Assembly (NCBI GenBank): GCA_030490835.1
Contig: CM059977.1
Location: 36,291,676-36,355,675, forward strand
Source: Annona cherimola
Lineage: Eukaryota; Streptophyta; Magnoliopsida; Magnoliales; Annonaceae
DNA: 64,000 nt
Direction: 5' to 3'
The notes beneath the pieces were generated by a model that was given only the letters and a program-made list of their open reading frames with translations, did no database searches and had not been told where the DNA came from. This document shows positions 36,595 through 49,246 of this stretch, in pieces (position 1 is the first letter of the stretch; each line of letters starts with the position of its first letter). A program made the translations under genes and the position numbers.

Positions 36595-36799
36595 CTCGTC
36601 CTCGCCCTCCTCCTGTTCCCGATCGATCGATCTGGGCTTTTTTCTTTCCCTTGTTTTCTGTCGTTGCTGCTGCGTTTTTACTGCACAGGCAATGCTTTTT
36701 TGCTTCCCGTATGGTGAAGCAGCAGCAGAAGCGGCTGCTGCAGAAATAATGCTCTGAGCTGCCTCTGATACGCGAGCTCAACCATGGATGCTGCGTCTC

Positions 36800-37240
36800 T
36801 TGTACTTAGTTTACACTTGAAACTCTCCGTTCTTCGTAATTAACTTATTTTTTAACTATTTTTCACATTTTTTTAAATTATCTTACTTTTTTAATTATTT
36901 TTATGTAACCATTCATACAACTAACTTATTTATTTTTTTAAATATTCATATATTACAATCATCTCCAAGGATATTATAAAACATTTTAACAATAACTTTA
37001 CAAATATCTCAGCTGGTAGACAATAGAAGACGCTCCATAAATATTGAAGAAATAACATCACCACACATGCAACGATGATGTTGTGCAAAAACTATCTATG
37101 TCGTAATTCGAATGGAAGACTTCCACAATGGGGACCCATGTTTATTATCACAGACTAAATTTTCTATTTTAATTTTATTATCTTTACTCATCATCAATAC
37201 GACACTTCTATTATATATTTTTTTCATTTCAAAACAAAAT
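36800..37240. mobile_element. Broken MITE between UNC-50 and the LINE
   Basis: Blocks such as AACTTATTTTTTAACTATTTTTCACA and later TCTATTTTAATTTTATTATCTTTACTCATCATC match the MITE family described at 17527-17790. Between them (about 36945-37165) lies unrelated sequence, and the right side stops at the LINE poly-T at 37239. It occupies the region immediately upstream of the UNC-50 start (about 200 bp from the ATG). Confidence 0.4.
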
Positions 37241-40200
37241 TTTTTTTTTTTTGATAAAAGGAATCACTCTATCCCTATTCCCCATTACTAATATGGGGAT
37301 TAGGGTTAGAGTAATCCAAGCCTTTCATAGCCAAAAAAATGTCTGTACAAATTTTCCCACGGATAGCCTGGGGGGGATTGCCCCACCAACATAGGTGATT
37401 CCTAGAAGAAGCTAAAACTACTTCGGCTAAGGAATGGGCAACTGCATTTCCTTGCCGAAGAACATGATGGACCGAGAAAGAATTAACTGCACTGAGAATA
37501 TCCCTAATTTCAGCAATAACAAAACCCACATGGGAGGAGATGGGATCATTATTGGACAGGTAGTTGCATAATATGAGCGAATCTGTTTCCACCTGTGCAC
37601 ACCTAGCGTTAATCTAAAGAGCCCATCTCAGCCCCAGCAAAAAAGTCGTAGCCTCCATAAATAACGGATCCCTTACACCCGCATGTCTCCACCCTTTTGC
37701 AGCCTCAAATGCGCCTTAGGAGTTCCTAATTACCGCTGCACATCCAAAAAAAGCCAAATCCCCATGAGAGCGAGCATCAACATTTATCTTCACGAATCCC
37801 TCCAGCGGCCTAGACCAACGGGGCACCAAAGGACTGTCCGACATGCCCGATTAAGAGAGCAAAGAAGCACTCTTATTCTGGTTAAGGAACTCCGAGCACC
37901 ATGCCAATGTATCCGAGAATTTTGGCTGAAGACCTTCCTCTCTAAACTTGTTCCTAAGATACCATATCCTCCAACAACACAAGATGAAAAACGTAAGGTC
38001 CTCGGACCTATTTTCCTTCACAAGGGTCTCCAATATCATCCCTACTGTTACCCCCGTATCAACCACCCTTGCAGCCTTTCTACAGATCCCTTCAGTCATT
38101 ACATACCTCAGGAACAAGTGATTTGCGTCTTCAGACTCAAGCTTGCACAAAGCACAACAAGGGTCCACAGTAATGCCCCTTTTTGTTAGATTTAGTAAGG
38201 TAGGAAGGGCATTAATGACAAGTCTCCATCCAAAGATTAAGACCTTACTTGGAAGTTTCATTTGCCATATTGCCTTATAACACCCCGATAGGATCGGGTT
38301 ATCATTATCTGAAGCCAGTAACCTGTATGCCGATTTTACCGTGTAGCGCCCGTTAGGTTCATGCTTCCGGAAAATACAATCATCCATATTCCCATGGGGA
38401 GGGGGATCCGATTTACCATTTGCCATGTAGTTTCCCCCGCCACCGCCACCACCCGGTCCATGTTCCATGAATTTGTAGCCCAATCGATAAAGTGACAAAC
38501 CCTCGCATCCTCCGGGATTGAACACGGGAGGGGTCCCGCCTTCTCAACCACAGAATCGAGCCAACAGTCGCCGAAAAACTTTACCTGCGTCCCATCTCCA
38601 ATTCTCCATTTACAACCCCTCTGAATCACGTCCCGCGCCTTCAACACACTTCTCCATGTGTATGAGTCCGATGGCTTCACCTTACACTTCCAAATATCAG
38701 AGTTTGGAAAATATCTGGCCTTGAGAACTCTATGACATAAGGATGTGTTGCATGATACTAACCTCCATACCTGCTTTGCCAGGAGCGCATAATTGAATTT
38801 ATGGAAATCCCTGAATCCAATACCCCCAAATGCTTTGGTTTATGCATATTCCTCCATGTCACCCAGCTCAATTTTCTTTTACCATCCTTCTCTCCTCACC
38901 AAAATTTGCTTAGCACCCATTACGTCCTTACAGAAATATTTAGGCAGTAGAAAGATACTCATAGCATATGAAGGAATAGCCTGCGCGACCGCCTTGATTA
39001 ATACCTCCTTACCGCCCCACGACAGTAACTTGTCTTTCCATCCTTGAATCCTTTTCCATATCCGTTCTTTAAAACCAGTGAAGATTCCAGCTTTGGATCT
39101 ACCAAGCCAGGCTGGGAGGCCTAAGTATTGGTGGAAATCATGTCCAGCTGAACCTAATAGGTGAATCATCTCCCCCCTAGCAGAACCATCCATATTAGAG
39201 CTGAAGAAAACCGCAGTTTTTTCCACATTCACCTTTTGGCCCGAAGAAGACGTGTATTGATTTAGGATGTCCAAGAAATTCCTCATGTCCCTCCCATCCT
39301 CCCTAAGGAAGATGATTTCATCATCCACAAACATCAGATAAGTAATCGTTGGGCCGTGCGCTTGGAGTTTGATACCATGAATTGCACCGCTAGCAGCCGC
39401 ATGAGAGATGAGTGCAGAAAAACCCTCCGCACAAAGTAGGAAGAGGTATGGAGATAGGGGGTCTCCCTGCCTTAACCCCCTCTGAGGATTGAAGTATGAG
39501 GATTTGAAGTCATTTACATTTACTCTGTATCTGACCGTCAATATGCAACTCATTATCCAATTAATCCACCTCGAGCTGAAATTCATGGCCTCCATCATCT
39601 TGTTGAGGAAGTTCCATTCCACCCGGTCATAAGCCTTCGACATATCAAGTTTAATGGTCATTTCGTGCCTTCGACCTTTCTTGCGCCTACGAAGTGAGTG
39701 GATTGCTTCATAGGCTATCAACATGTTGTCAGTGATAAGCCATCCAGGAACAAAAGCACTCTGTTCATCCCCAATGATGTTATGGAGTACCAATTTAAGT
39801 CTGTTTGCTAGGACCTTAGCCAAAATTTTATAAACCACATTGCATAGACTAATGGGTCTAAACTGAGATAATAAATTTGCTCCAGCCCTTTTTGGAACCA
39901 AAATTAGAGTGGTTAAATTAGACTCCCCGATGTGCCTACATAGATTGGCAGGATTGCCTTTCTCCATGAACTTCTTGCACCACATGATGATATCATTCCC
40001 TACAATGTTCCAGTGCCGATGATAGAATCCGGCCGACATCCCGTCCGGACCCGGGGCCTTGGTAGAACTCATACCCTTTATTGCCATGACAACCTCCTTG
40101 GGCTGCAGTGGTCTGGTTAGGGACATCTTTTGCTCATCAAAAATTCGCTTAGTGATAACAGTCTCCAACCATGGCGCCTCTCCCTGTTCGGATGTAGAAT

Positions 40201-40275
40201 AAACCTCCAAGAAGTGAGAAACAGCCATATTCATCAAATGGTCTTGGTCCCTGACCCATTCAAAATACAACATAT
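37241..40275 (-). mobile_element. 5'-truncated L1-type LINE
   Basis: The element is read from right to left. It begins inside the polyprotein, just upstream of the reverse transcriptase, lacks the endonuclease domain and ORF1, and ends in a poly-A tail seen as a run of T at 37239-37252. Truncation at the 5' end is usual for LINEs made by target-primed reverse transcription. A target duplication could not be fixed: CATTTCAAAA occurs at the left (37225) and again at about 40402, which is only suggestive. Confidence 0.75.
37275..40273 (-). pseudogene. LINE polyprotein remnant: reverse transcriptase, zf-RVT, RNase H
   Basis: The long frame at 40273-38879 holds the reverse transcriptase: KAPGPDGMSAGFY, SQFRPISLCNVVYKI, KLDMSKAYDRVEW, GLRQGDPLSPYLFLLC, and YLMFVDD, where the catalytic DD is kept. 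After a frame change, 38680-38336 reads CKWRIGDGTQVKFFGDCW, and 38525-37851 holds the zf-RVT zinc-binding region (MKLPSKVLIFGWRL, then CCALCKLESEDANHLF). The C-terminus, about 37840-37275, is RNase H-like (FVKINVDA, EATTFLLGLRWAL, VETDSLILCNYL). In-frame stops and frame changes between the parts show it is dead. Confidence 0.85.
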
Positions 40276-40823
40276 TTTATTTCTATCAAACAATTCAATC
40301 GACGCTATAAATATGGAACTCATAAACATACATTTGAGAAGAATCAAGTAAGACTTCCATTAAGAAAGTAAGACTTTCATTATAATAAACTCAAACAATC
40401 ACATTTCAAAAATTCAAATATCACATATTGTCTTAAAACACATAACAATAAGTAGAGTTCAAAATTCAAACAACTTCGATCTAAAAATAAAAACAACAAA
40501 TAATTGTTTTATATTCTCCAAACTTGATAGTTCTTCATCCACTTTCTCTATTTTATGCAAATCATTTTAGTCCTGAAAATATATAGTAAAATAAAATAGA
40601 TATTAGAAAACAGTTAAACATATAAAACTAATTTGTAAAAGATTAAAGAACTATATAAACTGTCGGAATTTTTATTATTACCTCAATTAAGATCCAATTG
40701 TTGGAGAAAATCTATACTTGTCTTAAGATTAACAGAAGTTGTTATATCTGCAAAATTATTGAAAAGTGTCAATGAATATGTGAACGGAAATAAAATAGTA
40801 TAATATACAGTATGAAAATCAGT

Positions 40824-42855
40824 TTAAAAAGATAAAAAGTAAATACTTGATTCAGTTGCTTCAATTTCTATCAAGTTCTCCTCAACTCCTAGACGTTGTG
40901 GTGATGCTTTGATCCAATCCTGTGCACATACCAAAATCTCCACAAGTCGTGGTGTTAGAGAGCTTCTGAATTGATCCAGTACACGTCCACTTGTGCTAAA
41001 AGCTGATTCCGAAGCAACTGTAGACACTGGAATTGTCAAAATATCTCGTGCTAGATGAGGTAATATTTTGTAGTCCTTATTTTTAGACCACCATGCCAAA
41101 ATATCAAACCCAGGTACCCTGCCAACACTCGCTTCTTCTAGAAATTGATCCACTTCTGTTTTTGAGTGTTCACGCTTTGAGAACCAATCACATTGATACC
41201 ATGCATCATCTTCACCAACATCATCCGAGTTCATATTAACCTCATCCACCTCATCACTACTGACATCCTTAGAAACAGTCTCGCAAAACTCAGTTTTATA
41301 AATGGTATACAACTCATACAATTTTTCCTTCACTTTCTGACCAATTTCTAATGCTTTCTTTAATCCATGACTCATTTCATAACACCATTCAACATATCCC
41401 AATTTGTATCGTGGATCTAACACCACAGTTATGATTAATAAAATGTTCATCTTCTCAAAAGTCCCCTAATACTTATCAAATTTATATTTCATTTTTATAG
41501 ACATTTGCTTCAAGTTCACATCAGATGACTTTTGAAGAGAGAGCAAGAGTCTTTCAATCTTACAAACTTCCATAAAATAAATATTTGAAGTGCATTACAA
41601 ATAACCAGATACACGAGTAGTGATGTGATAAAACTTCTCCAAAAATTTACAAATTACTCTAGCATTCTCCCAATCTTCATCAGTTGGAGGACTATTTGAT
41701 CTAAAAATACTATCTTTATCAGCAAGGCAATCAAATGCCTTTTGATATTTTAAAGCAGATTCCAACATTAAATATGTAGAGTTCCAACGAGTTGGTACAT
41801 CCAAGCATAGAGAATGTTGACATGTAATTTCTTCCTCCTCAGTGCACATTTTGAATTTTTGGAGCCTACTTGGAGAACTTTTCACATACCTAACAGCAAA
41901 CCAGATTCGAAGTATTGAATCTTTGATTTCATCTATACCATCTTTGACAATTAAATTTATAATATGTACAGCACATCTAACATGCAAATATTCCCCACCA
42001 CATAGCAAAGCATTCTTTTTTAACATTCTTCTCCCAAAATTCTTTATAGCAACATCATTGGAAGAAGCATTATCCACGGTGATAGTGCAAATTTTCTTAA
42101 TGCCCCAACTTTTAAGACCCAACTCAAGAGACTGCAATAATATCTCCGGTGTGCGGTGATGGGAGAATACAAAAGCAAATAATCCTCTTTTGTATCTTCC
42201 ACTTTACATCAATGTAATGTGTGGCGAGACACAAGTATCCTTGATTTTGGTTGGAAGTCCATAAATCAGTAGTCAAGGAAATACGATTAACTAATTGTTG
42301 AAAAACACTTTCTAGCTTTTCCCTTTCTGACATATAAATATCCATACAATCTTTAGTAATTGTAGCTCTTGTGACAATGTTAAATCTTGGTTGCAAAGAT
42401 TTACAAAATTGACGAAAGTCATTCTTTTCAACAAACTTAAAATGTAATTCATCTTCAATGATCATGCGTGTCATTGCCTTCCTAGAGAATTCTTGATCAA
42501 ATTTTCAGTTACTTAAATATTTCCATCTCCTGATCCTGCACTAGTTGAAAATGTCAATAGTTGCTGTTTTTTTATCTCTATCACCATGGGGATACTTGGG
42601 GCATTGACTATCCAAGTGTCTTTTAAGTGTCGTTGTACCATGACCACTGTTGCATTCATATGATTTATTGCAATAGTTGCATTTGCATGTCCCTAAAAGC
42701 TTCCCGTTTTCATCTTTATCTTTAGTAAAATGTTCCCACACTGCTGAAGTTAACTTCCTAATCCTTTTTGTCTTCGATTTTATCATAGATGATGAAGCAA
42801 CTTGGGATTCAAGTGTGGGTTGATTAATTTTCATACACTCTTCATCCATATGCAA
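40824..42855 (-). pseudogene. hAT transposase (BED zinc finger, Ac/RICESLEEPER-like), broken
   Basis: The start ATG at 42855 (or 42849) is followed by a BED zinc finger: VWEHFTKDKDE, CKCNYCNKSYEC and TTTLKRHLDSQCP. Then come KFDQEFSRKAMTRMIIEDEL, the DLWTSNQNQGYLCLATHYID block, ITVDNASSND with a catalytic Asp, CAVHIINLIVKDGI, VPTRWNSTYLML and, at the C-terminus, the hAT dimerisation block PVSTVASESAFSTSGRVLD. Breaks: a frame change near 42520-42545, another near 42140, a TAA at about 41602 and a TAG at about 41467 (normally Trp). It cannot make an active protein. Confidence 0.9.
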
Positions 42856-43389
42856 TACCTAATTACATATCAGATGCAACAAGACAAAGCATAAATTATA
42901 CAACCATGACATGGCAATGTAATTTATATAAAACAACCATAATATCTACTATTCACAATTATTTGATTGTTCATATGTTAACACAAGGCCATCAAAGGAG
43001 AATTACCAAAAATGAGAGACGAGGGAGTATCAGCACTCACCACTCAGCAGTTCAGCACTTTTTCAAATTTTAGAGTGATAGAATTCGACCTTCGGGGTCA
43101 ACCCGGCAGCTCCTATTAGGAAGGCAGGGCAAAGGAGGATCGAGGGCTTGTTAAGGAAGGTGGCAAGGGCCGACGAAGGGGGAAAAACGAAAGGCCTTTT
43201 CTGGTCCCCCTTTGCCGAGAAGGCGACCAACGAAAGCTCGACTAGTTGGAGAGGAGTGAAAAGCTGAGCCTTCCCCTTTACAGGAACCCGAGACGATTCA
43301 CCATTCCTGTACTCCAATCCAGATTCCAGGCTGTCCAGCTTTGCTCTGCTACAACCTACAGAGGATTAGAAAAAAATATGAGCTGAACT

Positions 43390-43870
43390 GCCAGAGTGCC
43401 TGTCTGCTGCTCGTGGACTACCGAAAAAAATATTAGCCGAAAGCTGCTCTACCAGTCTGCTGCTCGTGGACTACCGAAGCTGCTCTTCTCTGCGCCTCTA
43501 CCAATCTTCTGGTCTGACGCCAGTTCCGACACCAGCCCCTCCTACGGTCGCGTTGATAGTCTTCTGCCGTCGCCTCCATCGCCCAGCGCCAATGGCCTCA
43601 CCCGATTTCGCCGCCCGCATAACTTCAGCATACTCGCTGCGCTTCCCGAGACAGTACTGGGCCTGCTCGTGGAGTCTGCTGCTCGCTTGCTCGTGGACTA
43701 CTGAAGCTGCTGCTGCTGCTCTTCTCTGCGGCCTCTCAGTCTGTTGCTCACCTGCTCGTGGAGTCGCCTGCTGGTGGAGTCGTCGTGGGGGCTTGCTCGT
43801 GGAGTCATCATGCGTGGCCTCTCAGTCAGCTGCTCGTGGACGACGTGGAGTCGTGGGGGCGCTACCTAAG
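43390..43870. repeat. GC-rich block with TGCTCGTGGA repeats inside the hAT 5' region
   Basis: TGCTCGTGGACTAC or TGCTCGTGGAGTC recurs about eight times between 43405 and 43850, mixed with CTGCTGCTG runs. It lies between the hAT terminal repeat and the transposase start, where Ac-like elements have long GC-rich leaders. Open frames across it are by-products of the repeat. Confidence 0.55.
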
Positions 43871-44326
43871 GTCTGAAGCTGCTTTGCCGCTAAGGGTCGA
43901 GGGAGCTCAGCCGCTAAGGTGCCCGATTTGAGGGATGCGAGCGAATGGGGTGAGGATCTGATCTGCGAGAGGCAGCGGGATATTTGCGTGAAGCCAGGAA
44001 TGCGGGATTAGGTTTTACTGTCAGCGCGGGCTGGATAAGGGAGCGGGAAGGAAGGGCAGGGCCAAAATAATTTTTATAATATATAATATATTATATATTA
44101 TATTAAATGGGTTATACGGGTTGAACGGATTAAATAAACGGGTTGGACGGGTTGCAAAGCCTCAACCCTAATCCCTTTATTTAATTAAATGGTTGAATGG
44201 GTTGGCGGATCATAACTCATTTATTCAAAAATCTCAACCCAAACTCATTTATTAACGAGTTGGACGAGCGGGTTGGCGAGTTGGACGAGCGGGTTGGCGA
44301 GTTGACCATGACCATTAACACCCCTA

Positions 44327-44526
44327 CTCTTCTCTCTCTTTATCGTCTCTCTCTCCTTTGAACTATTCTCAAACAATTCATAACCTTATGGCTTTTTATG
44401 GATTCAAGTCGACTCATCATTATTCTACGTTATCTCACGTATAGTATTAGCTTTAATGTGTTTCGGTTAATTTTAATTAAATTGGTGATCATAGTGCTCT
44501 TAACGACAAGCACTTGGTTCGCGTCA
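44327..44526 (+). repeat. 3' part of a third Tat/Athila-like LTR
   Basis: It starts directly at the hAT terminus with the CT-rich tract, followed by TATGGATTCAAGTCGACTC, CATTATTCTACG, GTGTTTCGGTTAATTTTAATT and GCTCTTAACGACAAGCACTTGG, nearly identical to 1095-1215. The hAT inserted into the LTR's CT tract; the LTR's 5' half is not found on the other side. Confidence 0.65.
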
Positions 44527-45134
44527 TTGACTCCTTGCAAAATAATGATTATGCCCAAGCCTTAATATAATTTGAAGTTATTTTGCTCAAAATTTAATAT
44601 TCGTATTCAAATAATATATTATTTTATAGTTATAGAATTACTAAAAATTCATTATAATATAAATTTTTAACTATAAAATTATAATTAGGGATGGATATAT
44701 TCATCATTTTGCAAGAAGGTAACAACCCTTTAACTACATAAACATACGTGGAATTAGGATGAAAATTCATTAATATAAAATGCCATTTTGGAAGTTTATT
44801 AGTATATGCAAAATTAAAAATAAAATTTGTAGGTACATGAAGAATTCGGCCTAAAAACAAGTGCTAGTTATTGAATCTCATATATTTTCTAGGCGCAGAA
44901 TTCTAATAAACGTGAATTTTGGCATCGTAATAAATAAACATTGAGAATTATTATTTTAGCAGCAAAAATACTTGTAAATAAATATTTTGAATGATTTTAT
45001 TAATTAAAGCATATTTGGGAAGCGATAAAATTTTTGGATAAAAGATTTTTACTTGCAAAAAATGGTTGCAAAAGAACTGACTTTTATTTTTATATTACGT
45101 GTATTTACCAGTTACTATCTAAGCTATGTTTCAA
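44527..45134. other. AT-rich DNA, no gene seen
   Basis: Only AT-rich sequence with a short fragment resembling the MITE family described at 17527-17790 (GGGAAGCGATAAAATTTTTGG near 45018). Confidence 0.4.
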
Positions 45135-45373
45135 GGGTCAGTGCACCCAGGTGCATTTATCTATTTTTTATTTTTTGAGAATTTTTTATACAACTGTTAA
45201 TCTAAATATATGTAACATGAGTATTAATTTTTACCATTTCTGGAGTATTTTAGAGATTTATTTTTTATTTTTGAAAATATAATTTAACAGTTGTAAAAAA
45301 AAAAAATTCTAAAAAAATTTGAAAAAATGGGTTGAAGCACCTTAAGCTAAGTGGATGTACTGTATCGGCATCC
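45135..45373. mobile_element. Mutator-type foldback MITE
   Basis: ATGTTTCAA (45126-45134) and ATGTCTCAA (45374-45382) flank the element, a 9-bp duplication with one mismatch. The right end read outward is GGATGCCGATACAGTACATCC; the left end is GGGTCAGTGCACCC, which matches its inner part after a short deletion. Inner arms (AACTGTTAATCT, TTTTTACCATTTCTGGAGTATTTTAG) relate it to the element at 46789-47133. Confidence 0.6.
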
Positions 45374-46259
45374 ATGTCTCAAATCCAATATACAAGTGCT
45401 AAAAATGCAAAACACGGCGTGTTACTTACTGGAGGGTTTAGTATTCTGAAAATGGAATAGAATTATAGGAGAATGGAAAAATAAATTTCAAATGAAATTG
45501 TTTTTTTAAGGGCTCCAGTGAAACCGGTATTAAACGTTTAGTTATTTCATTTTTTAGTCTTTATATAACTATATAAATATATATATATTAAAAATATTCC
45601 TATGCAGGCGTAAATGCAGTTGTCTCAAAATGAACCACACATAATCATAAAATTATAATCTACTCTACTCATTTTATTTAAAATTATCTATTCTATTACG
45701 TATCAATTTTCATCCTAGATACATGTATGAACCTCATTTGAAAGTAGTATAAATTTTACGTAGTAAAATAGTTTGATACAAATAACAATTTTAAAGTTAT
45801 TTTTTCAATATGCAAACCATTTATTATAAAATTTATGTATAAATAAATGATTATATAAAATATCAATATATTTAAATATATGTGGAGCCCGTTTTAGGCC
45901 AAATGCAAGGTAAGCTCTTGTGTAGGTAAATGCACGAGAACATATCTCTATATATAACAACGCTAATCCTCTTTGATTTATGCAAACCATGCTACTTTGA
46001 TGAATACACGACCTTCTTATGTTTAATGATATTTATTTAATCTAATAAAATGCATATTTTTATTTTTGAAATTCAATAAAAAATAATTAATAAAGTCCAA
46101 CAATGTAAAAATAAAGAGCTCATGTATGAATAAGAAAAAATTTTAAAAATAAAAATTAATGGCTAACGCGAGCATTCATCCTCATTCTTATTCACCCACA
46201 TCATTCTCATTGAGTAGCTATCATGAACTGCAAATACCTCAGTGAGTTTTCACACTGTA

Positions 46260-46441
46260 GACAATTATATGAAAGTCTTTTTTATGGGTTGATATTATAC
46301 ATTGTGAAATTTGATATTATAATTAAGCTCATTTTACCCATCATCATGGAGACAATTATATGAAAGTCTTTTTTATGGGTTGATATTATACATTGTGAAA
46401 TTTGATATTATAATTAGGTTCATTTTACCCGGCATCATCAT
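46260..46441. repeat. 91-bp tandem duplication
   Basis: Copies at 46260-46350 and 46351-46441 start GACAATTATATGAAAGTC and share TGATATTATACATTGTGAAA, with four or five differences near the end (for example ATTAAGCTC against ATTAGGTTC). Both contain a short palindrome TTGATATTATAATTA. Confidence 0.9.
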
Positions 46442-46788
46442 CATCATCAGTGAGAGCGTTTGTCTCCCCTTCATTCATTGAGAGGAGGATGTTTTCTATC
46501 CTTTGCACTAGAACCAAGGTCTTTTATTGATTGGGGCTAAAAAAAAATCTGTTGAGCTAGACAAATTTTTTTTGATATGACTTGTCAATATAATAATAAA
46601 AAAGCAGATATATACATTCAAAAATATGTATGAAATTTTTTTGTATACTGGAGTGTATCTAGGAAGTAGTAATAAGTATTTTGGGAAAGTGATAAAACTT
46701 TTAGATGAAAATTTTTTTGTATAAAAGTTTTTAAAATAAGAGAAAATAATATAACATGATATGAGAAATGATGAAGAGTTAAAAATAT

Positions 46789-47133
46789 GATGCGTGATAC
46801 AGTGCACTCAGATGCAAAAGCTGTTTTTTAATAATTTTTGAAATATTTTTATATAACTGTTAATCTACGTATATTTATCATACTTATTAATTTTTACTAT
46901 TTTTGGATATTTGTAGATATTTGTTTTGGATATTTTAAAATCAGATATTTTAAAATCAGTGACTGATTTTAAAAAATCCAAAACAAATATCTACAAATAT
47001 AAAAAATGGTAAAAATTAATATAATGTTAAATACGTATAGATTAACATTTGTATTAAAAAAAATTTAAAAAAAGTATTCCAAAATGGGTTAAATACACTC
47101 GGGTACATTGAAGCTAAGTGCACTAGGGTGCAT
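46789..47133. mobile_element. Mutator-type foldback MITE
   Basis: The left end GATGCGTGATACAGTGCAC matches the GGATGCCGATACAGTRCA end of the element at 45135-45373. The right side contains GTGCACTAGGGTGCAT. TTAAAAATA occurs at 46779-46787 and 47134-47142, consistent with a 9-bp target duplication, though it is AT-rich. The interior has a perfect hairpin around AAAATCAGTGACTGATTTT. It inserted into, or beside, a fragment of the GTTTGG-type MITE family. Confidence 0.55.
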
Positions 47134-48559
47134 TTAAAAATATACCTAAATATATATATAGGTTAATTATATTTGTAGCTGTATAGAAATGATTAAAAAG
47201 TAGGATAATTATATAAAAAATGTGAAGAAATAATTAAAAAATAAAATAATTATTATAAATGAAAAGTTTTAAATTAAAAAGTTTTTATTGTAAACAAAGA
47301 CACCTACTCTATATATACTATATATATGTATAATGATGATGATGCTGCTTGGAAACATCAACGGTTTGAATATGGAATAGAGTCGATCTGATGTAAAGAG
47401 ACTATGAGAAACTAAATATAGATATTTACATAGAAAAAGAAAAATGAACATAAAAACTTATGTAGAAAAAGAAAATTGATAGGAAGTCGGGAGATCGGCT
47501 TCGGTGGGAACCATCTCAATAGTAACTTTTCCCAAGAACTAATTTTTAGATTTTGTTTTAAAAATTTAACCAAACATATTATTTAAAATATGATTTTTGA
47601 CTGTTAATAATGAAAATTTAAAAAATCAGATGTTATTGAGACCATAAATATGTAAAAAGTATAAAATTTACATATTTAGCAAATAAAAATTACTAGACAA
47701 TATTTTTGCAAAATAAAAAGCTTTTTTAGACTCATCTAACCAAATATATGTATATAATGTTTCAGATCATATAAATTTTATTTTGTATATTATTTATAAT
47801 CTAGAAATATATGCACAATTAATATCCTTATCTCATAATTTTTTAGTCATCACCATTATATTTGATTATTTTCATTATGAATAGTCAAAATTATATTCTA
47901 AATAATACGTGTTGTTAAAATTTTGAAACAAAATCAAAAAATTAGTTTTTGAAAAGAGTTTCTTAGGAGATGGTGGGAGCTTGGAATAGGTGCCTTTTTA
48001 AAAATAACCAGAGAAATGAAGAGTATACCATGTAAAAGTGAGTTAAATTATTTTCTTTGACAAGAAGAGGTACAATGTTTGAATGAAAGAGACAACAATA
48101 CAAAATGTGCTACAGAGAAACTATTTATAAAACAGTATTATGTGTCATTTATATAGCCTTCAATTTGCCTACAAAGCAAATATCATTATGGTATCGGATC
48201 CTCGGCAAATATTTAAGCAACAGCAAAACAGGCGTCACCCTCATCTTCCTCGTCCAACAATGGATTCTATTTAGCCATTAAAAACGACAACACCCCTCTT
48301 GGATTCGGCAACTATTAAAGCTGAAGACTCACCTACCATGAAAGCCATGATTGGCTTTATCACATCTGACAAGAGCTGACACCCCCGTCACCTACAAAAT
48401 CTCATGCCCCTTTTCAAAATCACATGCTTCTATGGATCTGTAGTTACCATGTTGTTACTGATTATTCCCCCATCATCAACATAAAACTGGCTCCTCCACA
48501 TGCTCCCTATTGATACTGGTCCGCAAAGCCTTTCATTTCGACAGCGACAATGCATAGCA
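47134..48559. other. AT-rich intergenic DNA
   Basis: No gene is supported. Fragments of the GTTTGG-type MITE family occur near 47160-47290. The stretch 48180-48560 is less AT-rich but shows no lasting frame. Confidence 0.35.
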
Positions 48560-48870
48560 ACTCCTCCAATTTCACCCTTTGAAATTTTGCAAACTGCATG
48601 CATCTCGTCCTGAAGTCCCTATGCAAGTAGCAACTTATCGAGCTTCATCCTAATTTCAACTCCCTATGCATCGGCAGGTAGAATTGATGATGGGCATGAA
48701 TTTGGCATTCGATGATGGAGAGCACAACGATAGCACGATCACGATCTTCGGGAGGAGCATGGTATTCTCAAAGAAGAGGGAAATGCCAGGGTTGGGAAGG
48801 GGTGACCTTTTCTGTTCTGCTTGTGAGTCCCAACCCATAGGAAGCACTTTCCTTGGGTAAAAAAAAGGAA
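48560..48870. other. Less AT-rich block with an unassigned 64-codon frame
   Basis: On the plus strand 48666-48860 encodes NLAFDDGEHNDSTITIFG and further residues without a recognised domain. The right edge (CCAACCCATAGGAAGC) resembles, inverted, the GGCTTCCCATG / CCCATGGGTTGG sequence at the right edge of the CpG-rich block at 54.9-55.7 kb. The two could be ends of one type of element that carries captured sequence. This is inference. Confidence 0.25.
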
Positions 48871-49246
48871 GCTGGGCATTTTGGTAATTTCACAGCGAGA
48901 GTATAATAACTTAAAAACGTGAGTATGTTTGGTTTTTTGATAAAATTTGTATTATATATATACAAAATCTCAATCTATTCCATTCATTTGCTAGATGAAA
49001 TATTAAAATGTATGTGGACATAATTTCTCATCATTTGAAAATTTCTAAAAATTTTTTTGTACAAAAAATTATTTTTTAAAAAGATTTCATTATAATTAGT
49101 AAAGTTAGAAAATATAAATTTTATTAGAAGTTATTTCATATTATTTAAAGTTAATGTAATCATGGTACTCTAAAAAATAACAAGTTCTTTTATTTTTCTC
49201 GAATTTTTGAAAATTTATTAATATTTTATTATTTTCTGAATAAAAT

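Larger units (their letters stand above)
40276..44326 (-). mobile_element. hAT transposon lacking one end
   Basis: The right end reads CCATTAACACCCCTA, i.e. TAGGGGTGTTAATGG on the element's own strand, a typical plant hAT terminus. Just inside are many GGGTTGGCGAGTTGGACGAGC-type subterminal repeats (about 44100-44310). The transposase gene follows at 42855-40824. No matching TAGGGGTG end is found on the left, where the element's 3' non-coding part meets the truncated LINE near 40276. The element therefore seems to have lost its left end. Confidence 0.7.

Noticed and set aside
36413..36781. 122-codon minus-strand frame over UNC-50 exon 1
   Set aside because: It overlaps the true first exon in another frame; the UNC-50 frame starting at 36594 fits the family N-terminus and the splice donor.
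37683..38189. 168-codon plus-strand frame
   Set aside because: Antisense shadow of the LINE RNase H and zf-RVT region.
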